A stretch of 64,000 nt of DNA from Halalkalibacter urbisdiaboli (GTDB taxonomy: Bacteria; Bacillota; Bacilli; Bacillales; Bacillaceae_D): positions 372,001-436,000 of the forward strand of contig NZ_MVJM01000002.1 of assembly GCF_002156385.1 (NCBI RefSeq). Direction: 5' to 3'. Shown in pieces: positions 26,630 through 38,600 of this stretch (position 1 is the stretch's first letter; each line of letters starts with the position of its first letter). A program made the position numbers and the translations under genes. The notes beneath the pieces were generated by a model. The model worked only from the letters and a program-made list of their open reading frames with translations. It had not been told where the DNA came from and did not search any database.

Positions 26630-26886
26630 AGTATAGTACCCAACCTTCCTCCGTAGCAATCCTCATAAGCATATCATAGTTTTGAATATTCCGCCAAGAC
26701 CGTAGTATTTTGTCGAACGATAATCATGATATATTTTCTACCACAACTCACGTACTAACTTCTGTTATCTGACGAAAAGCACATCGAATTCCTGACTGAT
26801 ATTTAGATTATTTCCTCTTACATCTTACAATATGCCAATAAAAGTATGCAGTCACCTTTAGCTTTATGTGAAGAATCTAGCTTCTT

Positions 26887-26937
26887 GTCTATGAAAATAA
26901 ATCTTTTCAACATGTCTGTCCAATTTTATTCATAGAC
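26887..26937. repeat. Inverted repeat upstream of ytvI
   Basis: GTCTATGAA (26887-26895) is perfectly repeated in inverse (TTCATAGAC, 26929-26937), and the flanking inner bases AATAAA / TTTTATT extend the pairing with a bulge. It ends 36 nt before the ytvI start codon. It may be an operator or a 5' UTR hairpin. The rest of the 26660-26970 gap holds no gene that I can see. Confidence 0.6.
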
Positions 26938-26973
26938 TTAACAGGAGACTGCTTAATCGAAAGGAGGAGCGTG

Positions 26974-28101
26974 ATGCCTTTCAGTAATTGGAAGCCTATT
27001 TTTCGTTCGTTCATCGTTATTATGTGCTTTTTACTAACTTTAGCTAGTTGCTATCTTCTATTTACATTAGCTTATCCGTTTCTTATCGGTTTTGCACTTG
27101 CTTTTCTGATTAACCCTCTCGTTTCTTTTTTGGAGCGTTATGTTCATTTTAATCGTACATTAGCTGTTCTAGTTAGTCTACTTATGCTCATTCTTCTGAT
27201 TAGCGGTTTTATGACTTTCTTAATTGCCGAAATAATTGCCGGCTCTTCCTATTTAGCATCTACAATTCCGGTTCATCTTTATTCGATGCGGGAAGGTGTT
27301 GAACAGCTTTTTTTCACAAAGATCTTTCCAATTGTTGAACAATTAATGGCCCTTTTTGCCACACTTGATCAGCAGCAACAAGAGACGGTGTTATCATCTG
27401 TTAAAGCATTTACTACGCAGTTAACAGAAACAGCAAGCCATTCTATTCAGTCCTTGTTACATTCCTTGTCACAGCTACTTATCTCTTTGCCTAACCTAGC
27501 TACGGTTTTTATTTTTTCATTGCTATCAACCTTTTTTATAAGTAAGGATTGGCATAAACTAACGAAGCTATTTAAAAAAGTGGTTCCTAATTTAATCTAC
27601 CTTCGGACCCATACGATTCTCTATGATATAAAGAATGCATTTTTTGGTTATATACGGGGACAATTTCTCTTAATATCAATGACCTGTTTGATCGTATTAA
27701 TTGGCTTTCTATTTTTAGATATTAAATACCCCATCACAACTGCGCTCATTATTGCGTTTGTTGATCTTATCCCTTATTTAGGAACAGGCCTTATTTTTCT
27801 GCCTTGGATTGCATATAGCTTTTTAACTGGTGATACACAGTTAGCGAGTGGCATCGCGATTTTATATTGTATCGTTCTTATACAGCGCCAAGTTTTTGAA
27901 CCGAGAGTCCTGTCAGCTTCAATTGGTATCGAGCCTCTAGCTATGTTGATTTCAATATTTATCGGGTTCCAGTTATTTCAACTAGCAGGTCTTTTTATCG
28001 GTCCAGTATTGTTTATTCTAGTTCGGACCATTTATTGTACTGGTGTCTTGACCGATTTATGGGTTTACATTACAGATCAAAACAACACAAAAAACCGCTA
28101 G
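26974..28101 (+). CDS. ytvI: Sporulation integral membrane protein YtvI (AI-2E family)
   Basis: A 375-residue polytopic protein of the AI-2E/YtvI transporter-like family with about eight helices. Two helices lie near the N-terminus (SFIVIMCFLLTLASCYLLFT, FLIGFALAFLINPLVSFLE), then a long amphipathic stretch (about 100-160), then the conserved FVDLIPYLGTGLIFLPWIAYSF and VLSASIGIEPLAMLISIFIG near the C-terminus. YtvI is assigned to sporulation; the transported molecule is unknown. ATG 26974 is 6 nt after AAGGAGG; the GTG before it is too close. Confidence 0.88.
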   Translation: MPFSNWKPIFRSFIVIMCFLLTLASCYLLFTLAYPFLIGFALAFLINPLVSFLERYVHFNRTLAVLVSLLMLILLISGFMTFLIAEIIAGSSYLASTIPVHLYSMREGVEQLFFTKIFPIVEQLMALFATLDQQQQETVLSSVKAFTTQLTETASHSIQSLLHSLSQLLISLPNLATVFIFSLLSTFFISKDWHKLTKLFKKVVPNLIYLRTHTILYDIKNAFFGYIRGQFLLISMTCLIVLIGFLFLDIKYPITTALIIAFVDLIPYLGTGLIFLPWIAYSFLTGDTQLASGIAILYCIVLIQRQVFEPRVLSASIGIEPLAMLISIFIGFQLFQLAGLFIGPVLFILVRTIYCTGVLTDLWVYITDQNNTKNR

Positions 28102-28119
28102 TATCTGGGCTAGCGGTTT
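28092..28119. terminator. Bidirectional terminator between ytvI and fxsA
   Basis: ACCGCTAG-N7-CTAGCGGT is a perfect stem that includes the ytvI stop codon and touches the fxsA stop. A tracts flank it, giving T-rich tails mainly for the minus strand (fxsA). Confidence 0.85.
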
Positions 28120-28513
28120 AATGTCTTTTTAAAATAATAAAATTCCCACTTTTAATCATCCGATCAAATAACCTTAATAAAAATGCCTTTGCAATCGTTC
28201 TAGTTTGTGGAATAAGTAAGAAAAAGCCGAGAGCATCTGTAATAAAACCAGGTGTTAATAATACAACTCCACCTACCAAAATGCAGAGCCCATCTAATAC
28301 AACCCCACTTGGTATTTCACCTCTACCTGCTTGGAGCTGTGCAAGACGCATTGTTTGCAGCCCTTCCTTTTTAGCCAACCAAGCTCCTAAAACTCCAGTT
28401 AAGAGAATTAGTGAAATCGTTGGCCATAGTCCGATTACTTGCCCAGACAAAAGTAATACCGCAATCTCTAATGCTGGGACAACAATGATAAGCAATAATA
28501 ATAATCTGAACAT
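28118..28513 (-). CDS. fxsA: FxsA family membrane protein
   Basis: A small membrane protein (131 residues) of the FxsA family; its E. coli relative affects phage T7 exclusion when overproduced. Helices: MFRLLLLLIIVVPALEIAVLLL, LWPTISLILLTGVLGAWLA and LVGGVVLLTPGFITDALGFF, with the family motif PGFITD. The basic C-terminus faces the cytosol. It follows pyk's promoter region as in B. subtilis, where I recall the gene as ytzA. The physiological role is unclear. Confidence 0.88.
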   Translation of the reverse strand: MFRLLLLLIIVVPALEIAVLLLSGQVIGLWPTISLILLTGVLGAWLAKKEGLQTMRLAQLQAGRGEIPSGVVLDGLCILVGGVVLLTPGFITDALGFFLLIPQTRTIAKAFLLRLFDRMIKSGNFIILKRH

Positions 28514-28562
28514 TACTCTCTCCTCATTTACAGCGCCTGCAAATTTATCCTCTTAACTTTGT

Positions 28563-28595
28563 AAAAAAAGGAGAAGGTTATCCCTTCTCCTTTTA
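28563..28595 (-). terminator. Terminator after pyk
   Basis: GGAGAAGG / CCCTTCTCC followed by TTTTTTT on the minus strand, directly after the pyk stop. Confidence 0.88.
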
Positions 28596-28602
28596 AAAAT
28601 AA

Positions 28603-30357
28603 TTATAATACACTTGCATGACCTCTGTAAATATGGCCACGTGCACTATCAACAGTTATGTCTTCGCCCTCTTTAAACTTCGTTAGAGCGCCTTCTACAC
28701 CAACGATAACTGGCTTACTTAAGCTTACACCTACTACCGCTGCATGTGATGTTAATCCACCTTCTTCTGTTATAACAGCTGCCGCTGTTTCAAATGCAGG
28801 AATCATATCTTTATCCGTACTGTATGTGACTAGAATCGAATTTTCATTTACTTTTTCATTCGCTTCAGCTGCATTACGAGCAATTACAACCTGTCCTGAT
28901 GCAGAGCGACGTCCAATTCCTTGCCCTTTTGCCACGACTTCGCCAATAACGTGAACCTTCATTAGGTTTGTTGTACCTGATTCGTTAACTGGAACACCAG
29001 CCGTAATAACAACTAAGTCACCTTGCTTAATATTCCCTGAGTTCACAGCCGAGTCAACTGTTGTTTGAAGCATTTCATCCGTTGTATTTCCTCTGTTTCC
29101 AAGAACAGGAGTAACGCCCCAAACAAGGTTTAATTTACGAAATGCTGCTTCTGTACTTGTAACTGCTACAATTGGAGACTGTGGGCGGTATTTTGAAACA
29201 ATACGTGCTGTATAACCACTTTCAGTAGCCGTTAAAATTGAAGCTGCACTCAAATTCGAAGCTGTGTATGCTACAGATTGTCCAATTGCACTAGTAATGG
29301 ACATGTTTGCTTCTTTCACTTTTCTTCTTAAAATTGCCTCGTAATTCAATGCTTCTTCCGTTCTTGTTGCAATGCTATTCATCGTTTTAACAGCTTCAAT
29401 TGGGTAATCACCCGCAGCTGTTTCTCCAGACAACATAATGGCATCTGTACCGTCAAAAATTGCATTCGCTACATCACTTGCTTCAGCTCTTGTCGGGCGA
29501 GGATTGCGCTGCATAGAATCAAGCATTTGTGTTGCTGTGATAACAGGTTTCGCAACAGCATTACATTTTTTAATTAAATCCTTTTGCACAAGAGGAACTT
29601 CTTCTGCTGGGATTTCTACACCTAGATCTCCACGTGCAACCATTAATCCATCTGATACCTCAAGGATTTCATCGATATTGTCTACACCTTCTTGATTTTC
29701 AATCTTAGGGATAATATCAATATTTGTTGCATTGTGACGCTCTAATAGCTCGCGGATTTCTAAAACATCTGATGCGCGACGTACGAATGAAGCTGCGATA
29801 AAGTCTACACCTTGTTCAATACCGAATTTAATATCAGCAGCATCCTTTTCTGTAATACCAGGTAACTTAACACTTACATTTGGAACGTTAACACCTTTTT
29901 TATTTTTAAGAGTTCCACTGTTTAAGATTTTTGTTACAATCTCTTCTGAGCGAACTTCAACCACTTCTAAGCCAATGAGTCCATCATCTAAGAGAATTTT
30001 GGAACCTGGTGTTACGTCATTAACTAGACCTGGATATGTAATTGAGATTTTTTTCTCATTCCCAACTACTTCATTCATGCTAATAATTAACTCTTCGCCT
30101 GCCTTTAACTCAGCGACGCCCCCATCTAACGTTTGTGTACGGATTTCAGGACCTTTTGTATCTAAAAGAATTGCAACTGATTTTCCAGTACGCTCGGAAG
30201 CTTCTCGAATATTTTTAATCCGATTTCCATGCTCTTCAAAATCACCATGTGAGAAATTCAATCGACAAACATTCATTCCAGCTTCCATTAATTCCATTAG
30301 CATTTCAACACTTTCACTTACAGGACCAATCGTACAGACTATTTTTGTTTTTCGCAT
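28603..30357 (-). CDS. pyk: Pyruvate kinase (with C-terminal PEP-utiliser domain)
   Basis: Converts PEP and ADP to pyruvate and ATP. The barrel has [45 protein letters not shown] (active-site Lys) and [12 protein letters not shown]. The domain after residue 480 carries [20 protein letters not shown], the phosphohistidine-like domain found only in some Bacilli enzymes. Length is 584 residues. It follows pfkA by about 100 nt and both are probably one operon ending at the terminator. Confidence 0.98.
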   Translation of the reverse strand: MRKTKIVCTIGPVSESVEMLMELMEAGMNVCRLNFSHGDFEEHGNRIKNIREASERTGKSVAILLDTKGPEIRTQTLDGGVAELKAGEELIISMNEVVGNEKKISITYPGLVNDVTPGSKILLDDGLIGLEVVEVRSEEIVTKILNSGTLKNKKGVNVPNVSVKLPGITEKDAADIKFGIEQGVDFIAASFVRRASDVLEIRELLERHNATNIDIIPKIENQEGVDNIDEILEVSDGLMVARGDLGVEIPAEEVPLVQKDLIKKCNAVAKPVITATQMLDSMQRNPRPTRAEASDVANAIFDGTDAIMLSGETAAGDYPIEAVKTMNSIATRTEEALNYEAILRRKVKEANMSITSAIGQSVAYTASNLSAASILTATESGYTARIVSKYRPQSPIVAVTSTEAAFRKLNLVWGVTPVLGNRGNTTDEMLQTTVDSAVNSGNIKQGDLVVITAGVPVNESGTTNLMKVHVIGEVVAKGQGIGRRSASGQVVIARNAAEANEKVNENSILVTYSTDKDMIPAFETAAAVITEEGGLTSHAAVVGVSLSKPVIVGVEGALTKFKEGEDITVDSARGHIYRGHASVL

Positions 30358-30456
30358 AACTGCCTCCTAATCGTTTCCCTAGTTTTCGTATTTTATCTAT
30401 TTTTTGTTAAAGTTGTTATCGCTTTAATTTATGTAAAGGCAACAATGTGCTGCCCT

Positions 30457-31428
<972 letters not shown>

Positions 31429-31587
31429 TTAAAACGTTCAAAAAATACTTATGTAGTAAAACCTCGTTTACTTTTTCACAAATCATAAAAAATAAACGGG
31501 TATTTTCAACAATTCAATGGATTATTTTGCTCTCATTTTTTTAAAATACCACTTTAGCGCTGTAAACACAATACAGTTCATCACAAA

Positions 31588-31625
31588 ACAAAAAGTGCTT
31601 CTTATTTAAAAAGAAGCACTTTTTC
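31588..31625 (-). terminator. Terminator after accA
   Basis: AAAAAGTGCTTCTT / AAGAAGCACTTTTT, a perfect hairpin ending in T residues on the minus strand, closes the ytsJ-gntR-accDA cluster before pfkA. Confidence 0.88.
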
Positions 31626-31626
31626 C

Positions 31627-32604
31627 TTAATTAACAGCATTGATATCGGTTACATATGTATATTGTCCGATATTTTTATATTTTTCATACCTTTTATTAA
31701 TTAACTCATCTTTCGAACGTTTTTTTAATTCATGAAGAGACATTTCTAGCACTTCGTCAATCAGCTTTGACTGTTCAGCGATATCACGATGAGCACCACC
31801 CTTAATTTCACGGATAATCTCATCAATAACGCCTAGTTCTTTTAAGTCTGGAGCTGTGATTTTCATTGTCTCTGCTGCTTTCTGCGCTAAGGAAGCATCC
31901 TTCCAAAGTAAAGCAGCTGCTCCTTCCGGCGAAATAACAGAATACGTCGAATTCTCAAGCATATGAATATGATCACCAACACCGAGTGCTAACGCTCCGC
32001 CACTTCCTCCTTCACCAATCACAATACAAACAATCGGAACCGTTAAGCCTGCCATTTCTAGAAGGTTTCTAGCGATCGCCTCACTTTGCCCTCTTTCTTC
32101 AGCAGCTTTTCCTGGATAAGCACCTTTAGTATCAATAAAACAAATTACTGGTCGATTAAACTTCTCGGCTTGCTTCATTAGTCTAAGTGCTTTTCGATAC
32201 CCTTCTGGATGAGGCATTCCAAAATTCCGGTGAATGTTCTCCTTTGTGTCTTTTCCACGTTGATGTCCAATAACAGTAACCGGCATTCCTTTGTATTTTG
32301 CAATTCCACCGACGATTGCTGCGTCATCGCCGTATAAACGGTCGCCGTGCATCTCTAAGAAGTCCGTAAACAAATGCTCAATATAATCTAATGTCGTTGG
32401 ACGCTCACTGTGACGCGCAATTTGAACACGCTCCCAAGGTTGGAGATTTCCGTAAATTTCCTTTTCTAGCTGCTGAAGCCGTCTCTCTAATTTCTTTATT
32501 TCGTCAGACAGATCAATTTCTTTTTCCTCTGTAAACGAACGGAGTTCACTAATTTTATTTCTTAGTTCAACAATTGGTTTTTCAAAACCTAAATCTGTCG
32601 GCAT
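31627..32604 (-). CDS. accA: Acetyl-CoA carboxylase carboxyltransferase alpha
   Basis: Alpha subunit of the carboxyltransferase that makes malonyl-CoA. It has an N-terminal coiled region ([19 protein letters not shown]), then [62 protein letters not shown] and [15 protein letters not shown] (CoA-binding oxyanion region). Length is 325 residues. It starts 13 nt after accD and works with it in a 2:2 complex. Confidence 0.98.
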   Translation of the reverse strand: MPTDLGFEKPIVELRNKISELRSFTEEKEIDLSDEIKKLERRLQQLEKEIYGNLQPWERVQIARHSERPTTLDYIEHLFTDFLEMHGDRLYGDDAAIVGGIAKYKGMPVTVIGHQRGKDTKENIHRNFGMPHPEGYRKALRLMKQAEKFNRPVICFIDTKGAYPGKAAEERGQSEAIARNLLEMAGLTVPIVCIVIGEGGSGGALALGVGDHIHMLENSTYSVISPEGAAALLWKDASLAQKAAETMKITAPDLKELGVIDEIIREIKGGAHRDIAEQSKLIDEVLEMSLHELKKRSKDELINKRYEKYKNIGQYTYVTDINAVN

Positions 32605-32617
32605 TGTTTACACCTCC

Positions 32618-33466
32618 TTATGACACATGATGGATGTCTAATATTTTTGTTAACGTCTCTTTCATCTCAAGGCGAGAAACCACGCGGTCGAGTTGACCAT
32701 GCTTAAGTAAAAATTCAGCCGTTTGAAAATCTTCTGGTAGTTCTTGACGAATGGTTTGTTCAATAATCCGTCGTCCCGCAAAGCCAATAAGCGCCTTCGG
32801 TTCTGCGAAATTATAATCACCTAAAGAAGCAAAACTTGCGGAAACGCCACCAGTCGTAGGATGGGTCATTATAGAAATGAACAGTCCACCTTCGTGACTC
32901 AGCTTTTGCAAGGCTGCACTCGTCTTTGCCATTTGCATTAAGCTTAATACCCCCTCCTGCATACGAGCTCCCCCAGAAGCAGAAAAGAGAATAAATGGAT
33001 AGCCTTTATCAATCGCCAGTTCAATTGCACGTGTAATTTTTTCACCGACAACCGAACCCATGCTTCCCATGCGGAAACGAGCATCCATAACAGCAACAAC
33101 GACTGGAAAATCATTGATTGTTCCTTCCCCAGTTACGATTGCCTCATTTAACTTTGTCTTTTTCCGATCGGCTTCAAGCTTTTCTTCATATGTTGGGAAA
33201 TCTAGTGGATTCTCACCGATCATTTCTTTATCGAATTCGACAAAAGTACCTTCATCAAATAAACTATTCATTCGTTCGTACGCATTCATCCGAAAATGAT
33301 GTCCACATGAATCACAAACTTGTAAATTCTTTTTCAATTCTTTCGTATACATAATTGTTCGACACGATGGACATTTTGTCATTAGTCCTTCTGGCACTTC
33401 TTGCTTTGCTCGCTCTGAAGGAATTGTAGCGTATCGTTTCTTTTTCACAAAAAAATCCTTAAGCAT
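32618..33466 (-). CDS. accD: Acetyl-CoA carboxylase carboxyltransferase beta
   Basis: Beta subunit of the carboxyltransferase, 282 residues. The N-terminal zinc ribbon is C-x2-C-x15-C-x2-C ([18 protein letters not shown]). The crotonase-fold core has [45 protein letters not shown] and [19 protein letters not shown]. It precedes accA and follows a GntR regulator and the malic enzyme gene. Confidence 0.98.
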   Translation of the reverse strand: MLKDFFVKKKRYATIPSERAKQEVPEGLMTKCPSCRTIMYTKELKKNLQVCDSCGHHFRMNAYERMNSLFDEGTFVEFDKEMIGENPLDFPTYEEKLEADRKKTKLNEAIVTGEGTINDFPVVVAVMDARFRMGSMGSVVGEKITRAIELAIDKGYPFILFSASGGARMQEGVLSLMQMAKTSAALQKLSHEGGLFISIMTHPTTGGVSASFASLGDYNFAEPKALIGFAGRRIIEQTIRQELPEDFQTAEFLLKHGQLDRVVSRLEMKETLTKILDIHHVS

Positions 33467-33575
33467 TTCTACACCTCACTAGCTTAAGCGTCATGTTTTA
33501 TAAGCTTATGTCATCTTTTTAAAAATAGTACAACCTGTTACCCTTTTAAGTAATATGAATGCCACATTCCTTTGT

Positions 33576-34238
33576 CTAAAACCTACTGTTTTCAAGATGT
33601 TTCCTCATTGAAGAAACTGCCGCTTCTCTTTCTTTACGTTGAATAGCATATACTATCTCCTCATGCTCACGAATCGATAGTTCCGGGCGTCCCTCCCGTT
33701 CAAGAGATTCCTTTAAAGCCACTTTATTATATTCAACAAGAGAAATCCACAAGTTTAATAAAAGCCGATTTTGTGAAGCCTCAACAATGGTTTTATGGAA
33801 CATATAGTCCTCTTCAAACGGAATGTCTCCGTTTTCCCATTCATCTTTTGACTGATTAATGAGCAAAAATAGAGTTTCTAACGTAGGGATAGTGATTCTT
33901 TCACACGCTAGCCGTAACGCTTCAAGTTCAACAATTCGCCTTGTTTCCGCTAAATCCTTCCTTGCTTCATCATCTTTTAATAAAAAAGATAAAATAACAT
34001 TGACAAGACGATAGGAACCTATTGGTTTAATATAGGTTCCCTCACCGCGTCTTGTCTCGATTAAATCAAGCAATTCTAATGCTCTTAAAGCTTCACGAAC
34101 AGAAGAACGCCCAACCTGAAGACGGTCACTTAGTTCGCGCTCTGATGGGAGCTTATCTCCGCTCGTTAACTTATCGTCATGAACAATTTGATTAATCTCA
34201 TTTATTATTTCAAGATACCTTTTTGGCTGTTCCGACAT
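33576..34238 (-). CDS. GntR/FadR-subfamily transcriptional regulator
   Basis: A 220-residue repressor-type protein. The N-terminal winged helix is GDKLPSERELSDRLQVGRSSVREALRALELLDLIETRRGEGTYI in parts, the classic GntR pattern. The C-terminal all-helical FCD domain (about 90-215) includes ETRRIVELEALRLAC, the metal/ligand His in DYMFHKTIVEAS and EHEEIVYAIQRKE. It is between ytsJ (30 nt upstream) and accD, so it likely senses a metabolite of pyruvate, malate or fatty acid metabolism. A TGGT-N3-ACCA operator lies at the ytsJ promoter. From memory, B. subtilis lacks this gene at this place. Confidence 0.92.
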   Translation of the reverse strand: MSEQPKRYLEIINEINQIVHDDKLTSGDKLPSERELSDRLQVGRSSVREALRALELLDLIETRRGEGTYIKPIGSYRLVNVILSFLLKDDEARKDLAETRRIVELEALRLACERITIPTLETLFLLINQSKDEWENGDIPFEEDYMFHKTIVEASQNRLLLNLWISLVEYNKVALKESLEREGRPELSIREHEEIVYAIQRKEREAAVSSMRKHLENSRF

Positions 34239-34267
34239 CTCGGCCTCTCCTCATGTTCGCGCCAATA

Positions 34268-35506
34268 TCAATTACTTTCAATAATTGCAAGCTTACGCGT
34301 TTTTTCAGCAATAGCTTCAGGATCAACCTTCTTCCGGGCTACTCCTGTTTCCATTGCTGTTTTCGCTACTGCTGCTGCTACAGCTGGAGCAACTCGTGGA
34401 TCAAAAGGCGCTGGAATAACATAATCAGGAGTTAATTCTGACTCCTCTACTAATTCTGCAATAGCATAAACGGCAGCTACTTTCATTTCCTCGTTAATAT
34501 GTGTTGCACGAACGTCTAACGCACCGCGGAAAATCCCAGGAAATGCCAGAACATTATTCACCTGATTTGGAAAATCAGAGCGTCCTGTACCGATAACACT
34601 TGCGCCTGCTTCCTTTGCCTCCTCAGGCATAATCTCTGGAACTGGATTAGCCATTGCAAAAATAATCGGATCAGGATTCATGCTTTCAATCATCTCTTTC
34701 GTTAACGAACCAGCAACAGATACACCAACAAATACATCTGTCCCCTTAATGACATCAGCTAAGCTTCCTTCTTTTCGTTCACGATTTGTAAACGCTGCAA
34801 CCTCATCCTTGACACTGTTCATACCGTATGTACGACCATCAAAGATAGCACCTTTAGAATCGCACATAATAATGTCGCCAACACCCATACGCTTCATCAG
34901 TTTAATAATTGCAATTCCAGCAGAACCTGCACCATTTGCAACAACCTTTATTTCTGACAATGCTTTTCCAGTCAGCTTTAAAGCATTAATTAAGCCAGCC
35001 ATTGTAACAATAGCTGTTCCATGTTGGTCATCATGGAAGATTGGAATATTCGTTTCCTTTTTTAGACGTTCCTCGATTTCAAAGCAGCTAGGTGCTGCAA
35101 TATCTTCTAGATTAACACCACCAAATGTAGGCTCTAATAATTTTACCGTTTCTACTATTTGGTCAACATCCGTCGTACGTAAGCAAATTGGAAATGCATC
35201 TACACCTGCAAAAGACTTAAAGAGAACCGCTTTTCCTTCCATAACAGGTAACGATGCTTCAGGTCCAATGTTTCCTAACCCTAAAACAGCCGTACCATTA
35301 CTAACGACAGCAACCATATTCCCTTTCATCGTATATTCATAAACTGTTTCAACATCCTCAAAAATCTCTTTACATGGCTCCGCAACCCCTGGCGAGTATG
35401 CCAGACTCAAGTCTCTCGCATCTTTCACTGGTACTTTCGACTTTGATTCTAGTTTTCCTTGATTAACTCGATGAATATGTAAGGCTTCCTCTCTTGTCGT
35501 TGGCAT
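34268..35506 (-). CDS. ytsJ: NAD(P)-dependent malic enzyme YtsJ
   Basis: Oxidatively decarboxylates malate to pyruvate; YtsJ is the NADP-preferring enzyme that supplies NADPH in B. subtilis. Motifs: LAYSPGVAEPCKEI, GLGNIGPEASLPVMEGKAVLFKSFAGVDAFPI, FGGVNLEDIAAPSCFEIEERL, FHDDQHGTAIV, Rossmann VVANGAGSAGIAI, and ATHINEEMK. Length is 412 residues. Start is ATG 35506 or the TTG just before it, which is better spaced (8 nt) from AAAGGAG. It heads a cluster with the GntR regulator and accDA. Confidence 0.95.
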   Translation of the reverse strand: MPTTREEALHIHRVNQGKLESKSKVPVKDARDLSLAYSPGVAEPCKEIFEDVETVYEYTMKGNMVAVVSNGTAVLGLGNIGPEASLPVMEGKAVLFKSFAGVDAFPICLRTTDVDQIVETVKLLEPTFGGVNLEDIAAPSCFEIEERLKKETNIPIFHDDQHGTAIVTMAGLINALKLTGKALSEIKVVANGAGSAGIAIIKLMKRMGVGDIIMCDSKGAIFDGRTYGMNSVKDEVAAFTNRERKEGSLADVIKGTDVFVGVSVAGSLTKEMIESMNPDPIIFAMANPVPEIMPEEAKEAGASVIGTGRSDFPNQVNNVLAFPGIFRGALDVRATHINEEMKVAAVYAIAELVEESELTPDYVIPAPFDPRVAPAVAAAVAKTAMETGVARKKVDPEAIAEKTRKLAIIESN

Positions 35507-35583
35507 CAACGGACACTCTCCTTTTTATCTGTTTGATCATTCAGTTGTTCATCTAGAGATTCTAGACGGTTACTTAGCCACAC

Positions 35584-35594
35584 TGGTCAGACCA
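35584..35594. promoter_or_regulatory. TGGT-N3-ACCA operator downstream of the ytsJ start point
   Basis: TGGTCAGACCA is a perfect palindrome of the type bound by FadR-subfamily GntR proteins (PdhR and LldR sites share TGGT-N3-ACCA). It lies 14 nt downstream of the -10 box, about +7 to +17, where a repressor would block elongation. A FadR-type regulator is encoded in the same operon. A second palindrome TCTAGA-N3-TCTAGA follows at 35552-35566. Confidence 0.65.
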
Positions 35595-35607
35595 CTAAAA
35601 CCTCTAT

Positions 35608-35636
35608 ATTATAAACAATTGTCAGACATTCGCCAA
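35608..35636 (-). promoter_or_regulatory. Promoter of ytsJ-gntR cluster
   Basis: TTGGCG (35636-35631), 17 nt, TATAAT (35613-35608) on the minus strand, about 100 nt before the ytsJ start. Confidence 0.7.
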
Positions 35637-35675
35637 GTACTTCTGCCGATTTTCTTATTAGCCACCTTAAAAACC

Positions 35676-38600
35676 TTAACCATCATTTCTATTCTTTAAG
35701 ACTACATGCTCTTTTCCTAGAAGATTTTCTAACGTTTCAAGACAAGTTGATGTTGCATTCACATACCAGCTCCGCTCTAAACGAACTGTTTGCTTTTTCT
35801 CTTCATAATAAATAACAACAGGTATGTCTCCTTTGAATTCTGCTAATATTCTCTTAAGCTGCTCTAGTATTTCACTCCGGTCATACGAAGCAATGATTCG
35901 TAAAAATAGGGTTTCAGTTTGTTGATTATTTTCGATTACCTTCTCAACAGCAATAGCGTGCTCAGTAATTACTTGAATTCGTTCCCGTGATTCATCTATT
36001 TTTCCTTTGATAAAAATAAGCTTCCCCTCAAGACACACTTCATGCACACTTTTCCAAACAGTAGGAAAGATGACCAAGTCTATTTTCCCCGTCTCATCAC
36101 CTATTTGGACAAAGGCCATCGGATCTCCTTTTTTTGTTTGAATTCTCCTTACTGATTGAACGAGTCCTGCAACTCGAACACCCCCTTGCTCTCTTAATGC
36201 ATCACTAATCTTCTGCCTCCCGTATTCCTCTAATATCGGTGCCATTCTCTCAATTGGATGACCAGATAAATAAAATCCAAAGACCTCTTGCTCATAATCT
36301 AGTTTTTCCTGAATAGTGAATGGTTCTGCTATATCATACTCAGGTGTATCAATATCAAGTGTAAAAAGCCCTTCTGTCTCCTCCTGAAATGCTTTTACTT
36401 TCTCTGCAAAGGCAATAGCTGAATCGAGCGAAAATAATAAGGAGGAGGGTTCTACACCAAATTCATTCATTGCCCCAGCCTTAATTAAATTTTCAATGGC
36501 TCTCTTACTTACAACACGGAAGTCGATTCGAACACAAAAATCATATAAATCTTTAAAGGGTTTATCCTTTTGAAGTTGTTTTATATGTGTGATTGCTTTA
36601 AGACCAACTTGGTCAATCGAAAGGAGTCCAAATCGAATCGCTTCGTTCTCAATTGCAAAGAGTGCCCCGCTTTTTTTAATACTGGGCGGCAAAACCTTTA
36701 TTCCAGCCTGTTTTATTTCAACTAAATACTGTGCCACTTTTTCTTTGTTATTCCAAACACTTGAGAGCAAGGCTGAATAAAATGCTTCAGGATAATAAAC
36801 CTTCAAATAAGCTAGTTGATAGCTTATGATGCTATAAGCAACGGCATGACTTCGATTAAACCCATAGTTAGCAAAGCGTTCAATAAAGGAAAAAACAGCT
36901 TGAGCTACGGTTTCTTCATACCCTTTATTTACTGCTCCTCTAACAAATTTCTCTTTATAATTTTCTAACTCTGACTTTTTTTTCTTGCTAATTGCACGCC
37001 TTAATATATCAGATTCTGCTAATGAAAAACCTGCCAATTTTGCAGCGATTTCCATAATTTGTTCTTGATAAACAATAACACCATACGTCTTATTCAGGAT
37101 TTCTTCTAAATCAGGATGTGGGTATTCAATTTGTTTTTCCCCTTTTTTGCCACTAATGTAGGCTGGAATAAAATCCATAGGACCGGGACGATATAATGCA
37201 TTTACAGCAACTATATCTTCAAATTCACTTGGTGCTAGTTTTTTTAACACTCGTCTCATACCCTCAGATTCTAATTGAAACACACCCGTTGTATCGCCAT
37301 TACTTAGAAGCTGGAAGGTTCTTGTATCATCTAAAGGAAGCTGTTGTAAATCAAGACTTTCTCCCTTATAACCTTTAACCATTTTAACGATTCGTTCTAA
37401 AATGGTTAAATTACGTAATCCAAGAAAATCAAACTTTAATAAGCCTAGCTGTTCTAGAACATCCATTGGCGCTTGAGTGATGGGAATCTCCCCCTGACCT
37501 GCTTGGAGGGCAACACATGTTGTTAACGGCTTGGCACTTATTACAACACCCGCAGCATGAGTGGATGCATGGCGTGGCAATCCTTCGACCTTTAGGGCTT
37601 GGTCAAATAAAGCTTTAGCAGCTGATGATTGCTTTAACAGCTTCTGGAGGTTCTCGTTTTTATCAAATGCTTTCCTCAATGTCATTCCAGGTGACGTTGG
37701 AATTTCTTTTGCAAGTTGGTCTATGATATAGGACTCTAATTCTAGAACCTTTCCAACATCACGAATCGCAGCTCTAGCAGCTAATGTCCCAAACGTAACA
37801 ATTTGCGCAACATGCTTCTTTCCATAACGTTGTTGAACATAGGAGATAACCTCATCTCTTCTATGATCAGGAAAATCAATATCAATATCTGGTAGGGAAA
37901 TGCGTTCAGGATTTAAAAAGCGCTCAAACAACAGTCCATAGGCAATCGGATCGACATCAGTAATCTTGAGAGCATAAGCAGCGAGAGAACCTGCTGCCGA
38001 ACCTCTACCAGGCCCCGTTAAGATGTCATGCTCCCGTGCGTAGTTCATGAAATCCCAAACAATTAAGAAATAATCACTAAATCCCATTTCTTTAATAATG
38101 CGAAGCTCATAATTCAACCGCTCGGTTATTTCTGGTGTCACCTGTTCATAACGGCTTCTAATTCCATTAAAACAAAGTGACTTTAATAAATCATCTGCTG
38201 ATTCTCCTTGTAAAAATGGATAGGTCGGTAACTGCGGCTGTCCAAGTCTAAGCTCAAGATGACAAATGTCAGCCAATGTAGCTGTTACCTGCAGTGGCTT
38301 TTCAAGATGTTTGAATGTTGTCTTTAGTTGCTCAGGTGAATATAAATAGTGATTCCGTTCAACAGCCGATTTATGTATTCCACTTAACGTTTCGCCTCTG
38401 CCAATTGCTTGAACAACCTTATACGTTTGGTAGTCGGACTGATCAAGAAAAGAAACAGGGTTTGAGACAACGGCCTCCACTTCAAGCTTTTTCGCTAAAA
38501 GTAAAAGTCTTTCATGATAAATTCTATCAGTACTACCATTCCCCTGAATATCAATCAACCAATTCTGTCTATCTTGGCTCCGAATCCATTCTTTACACCA

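Noticed and set aside
33467-33575. FapR-type operator before accD
   Set aside because: No sequence close to the FapR box, nor a second TGGT-N3-ACCA, was found there.
34680-35342. A 220-residue open frame on the plus strand opposite ytsJ
   Set aside because: It is antisense to a strongly conserved gene, has no ribosome binding site of note, and shows the Ser/Pro/Ile-rich composition expected from mirrored codons.
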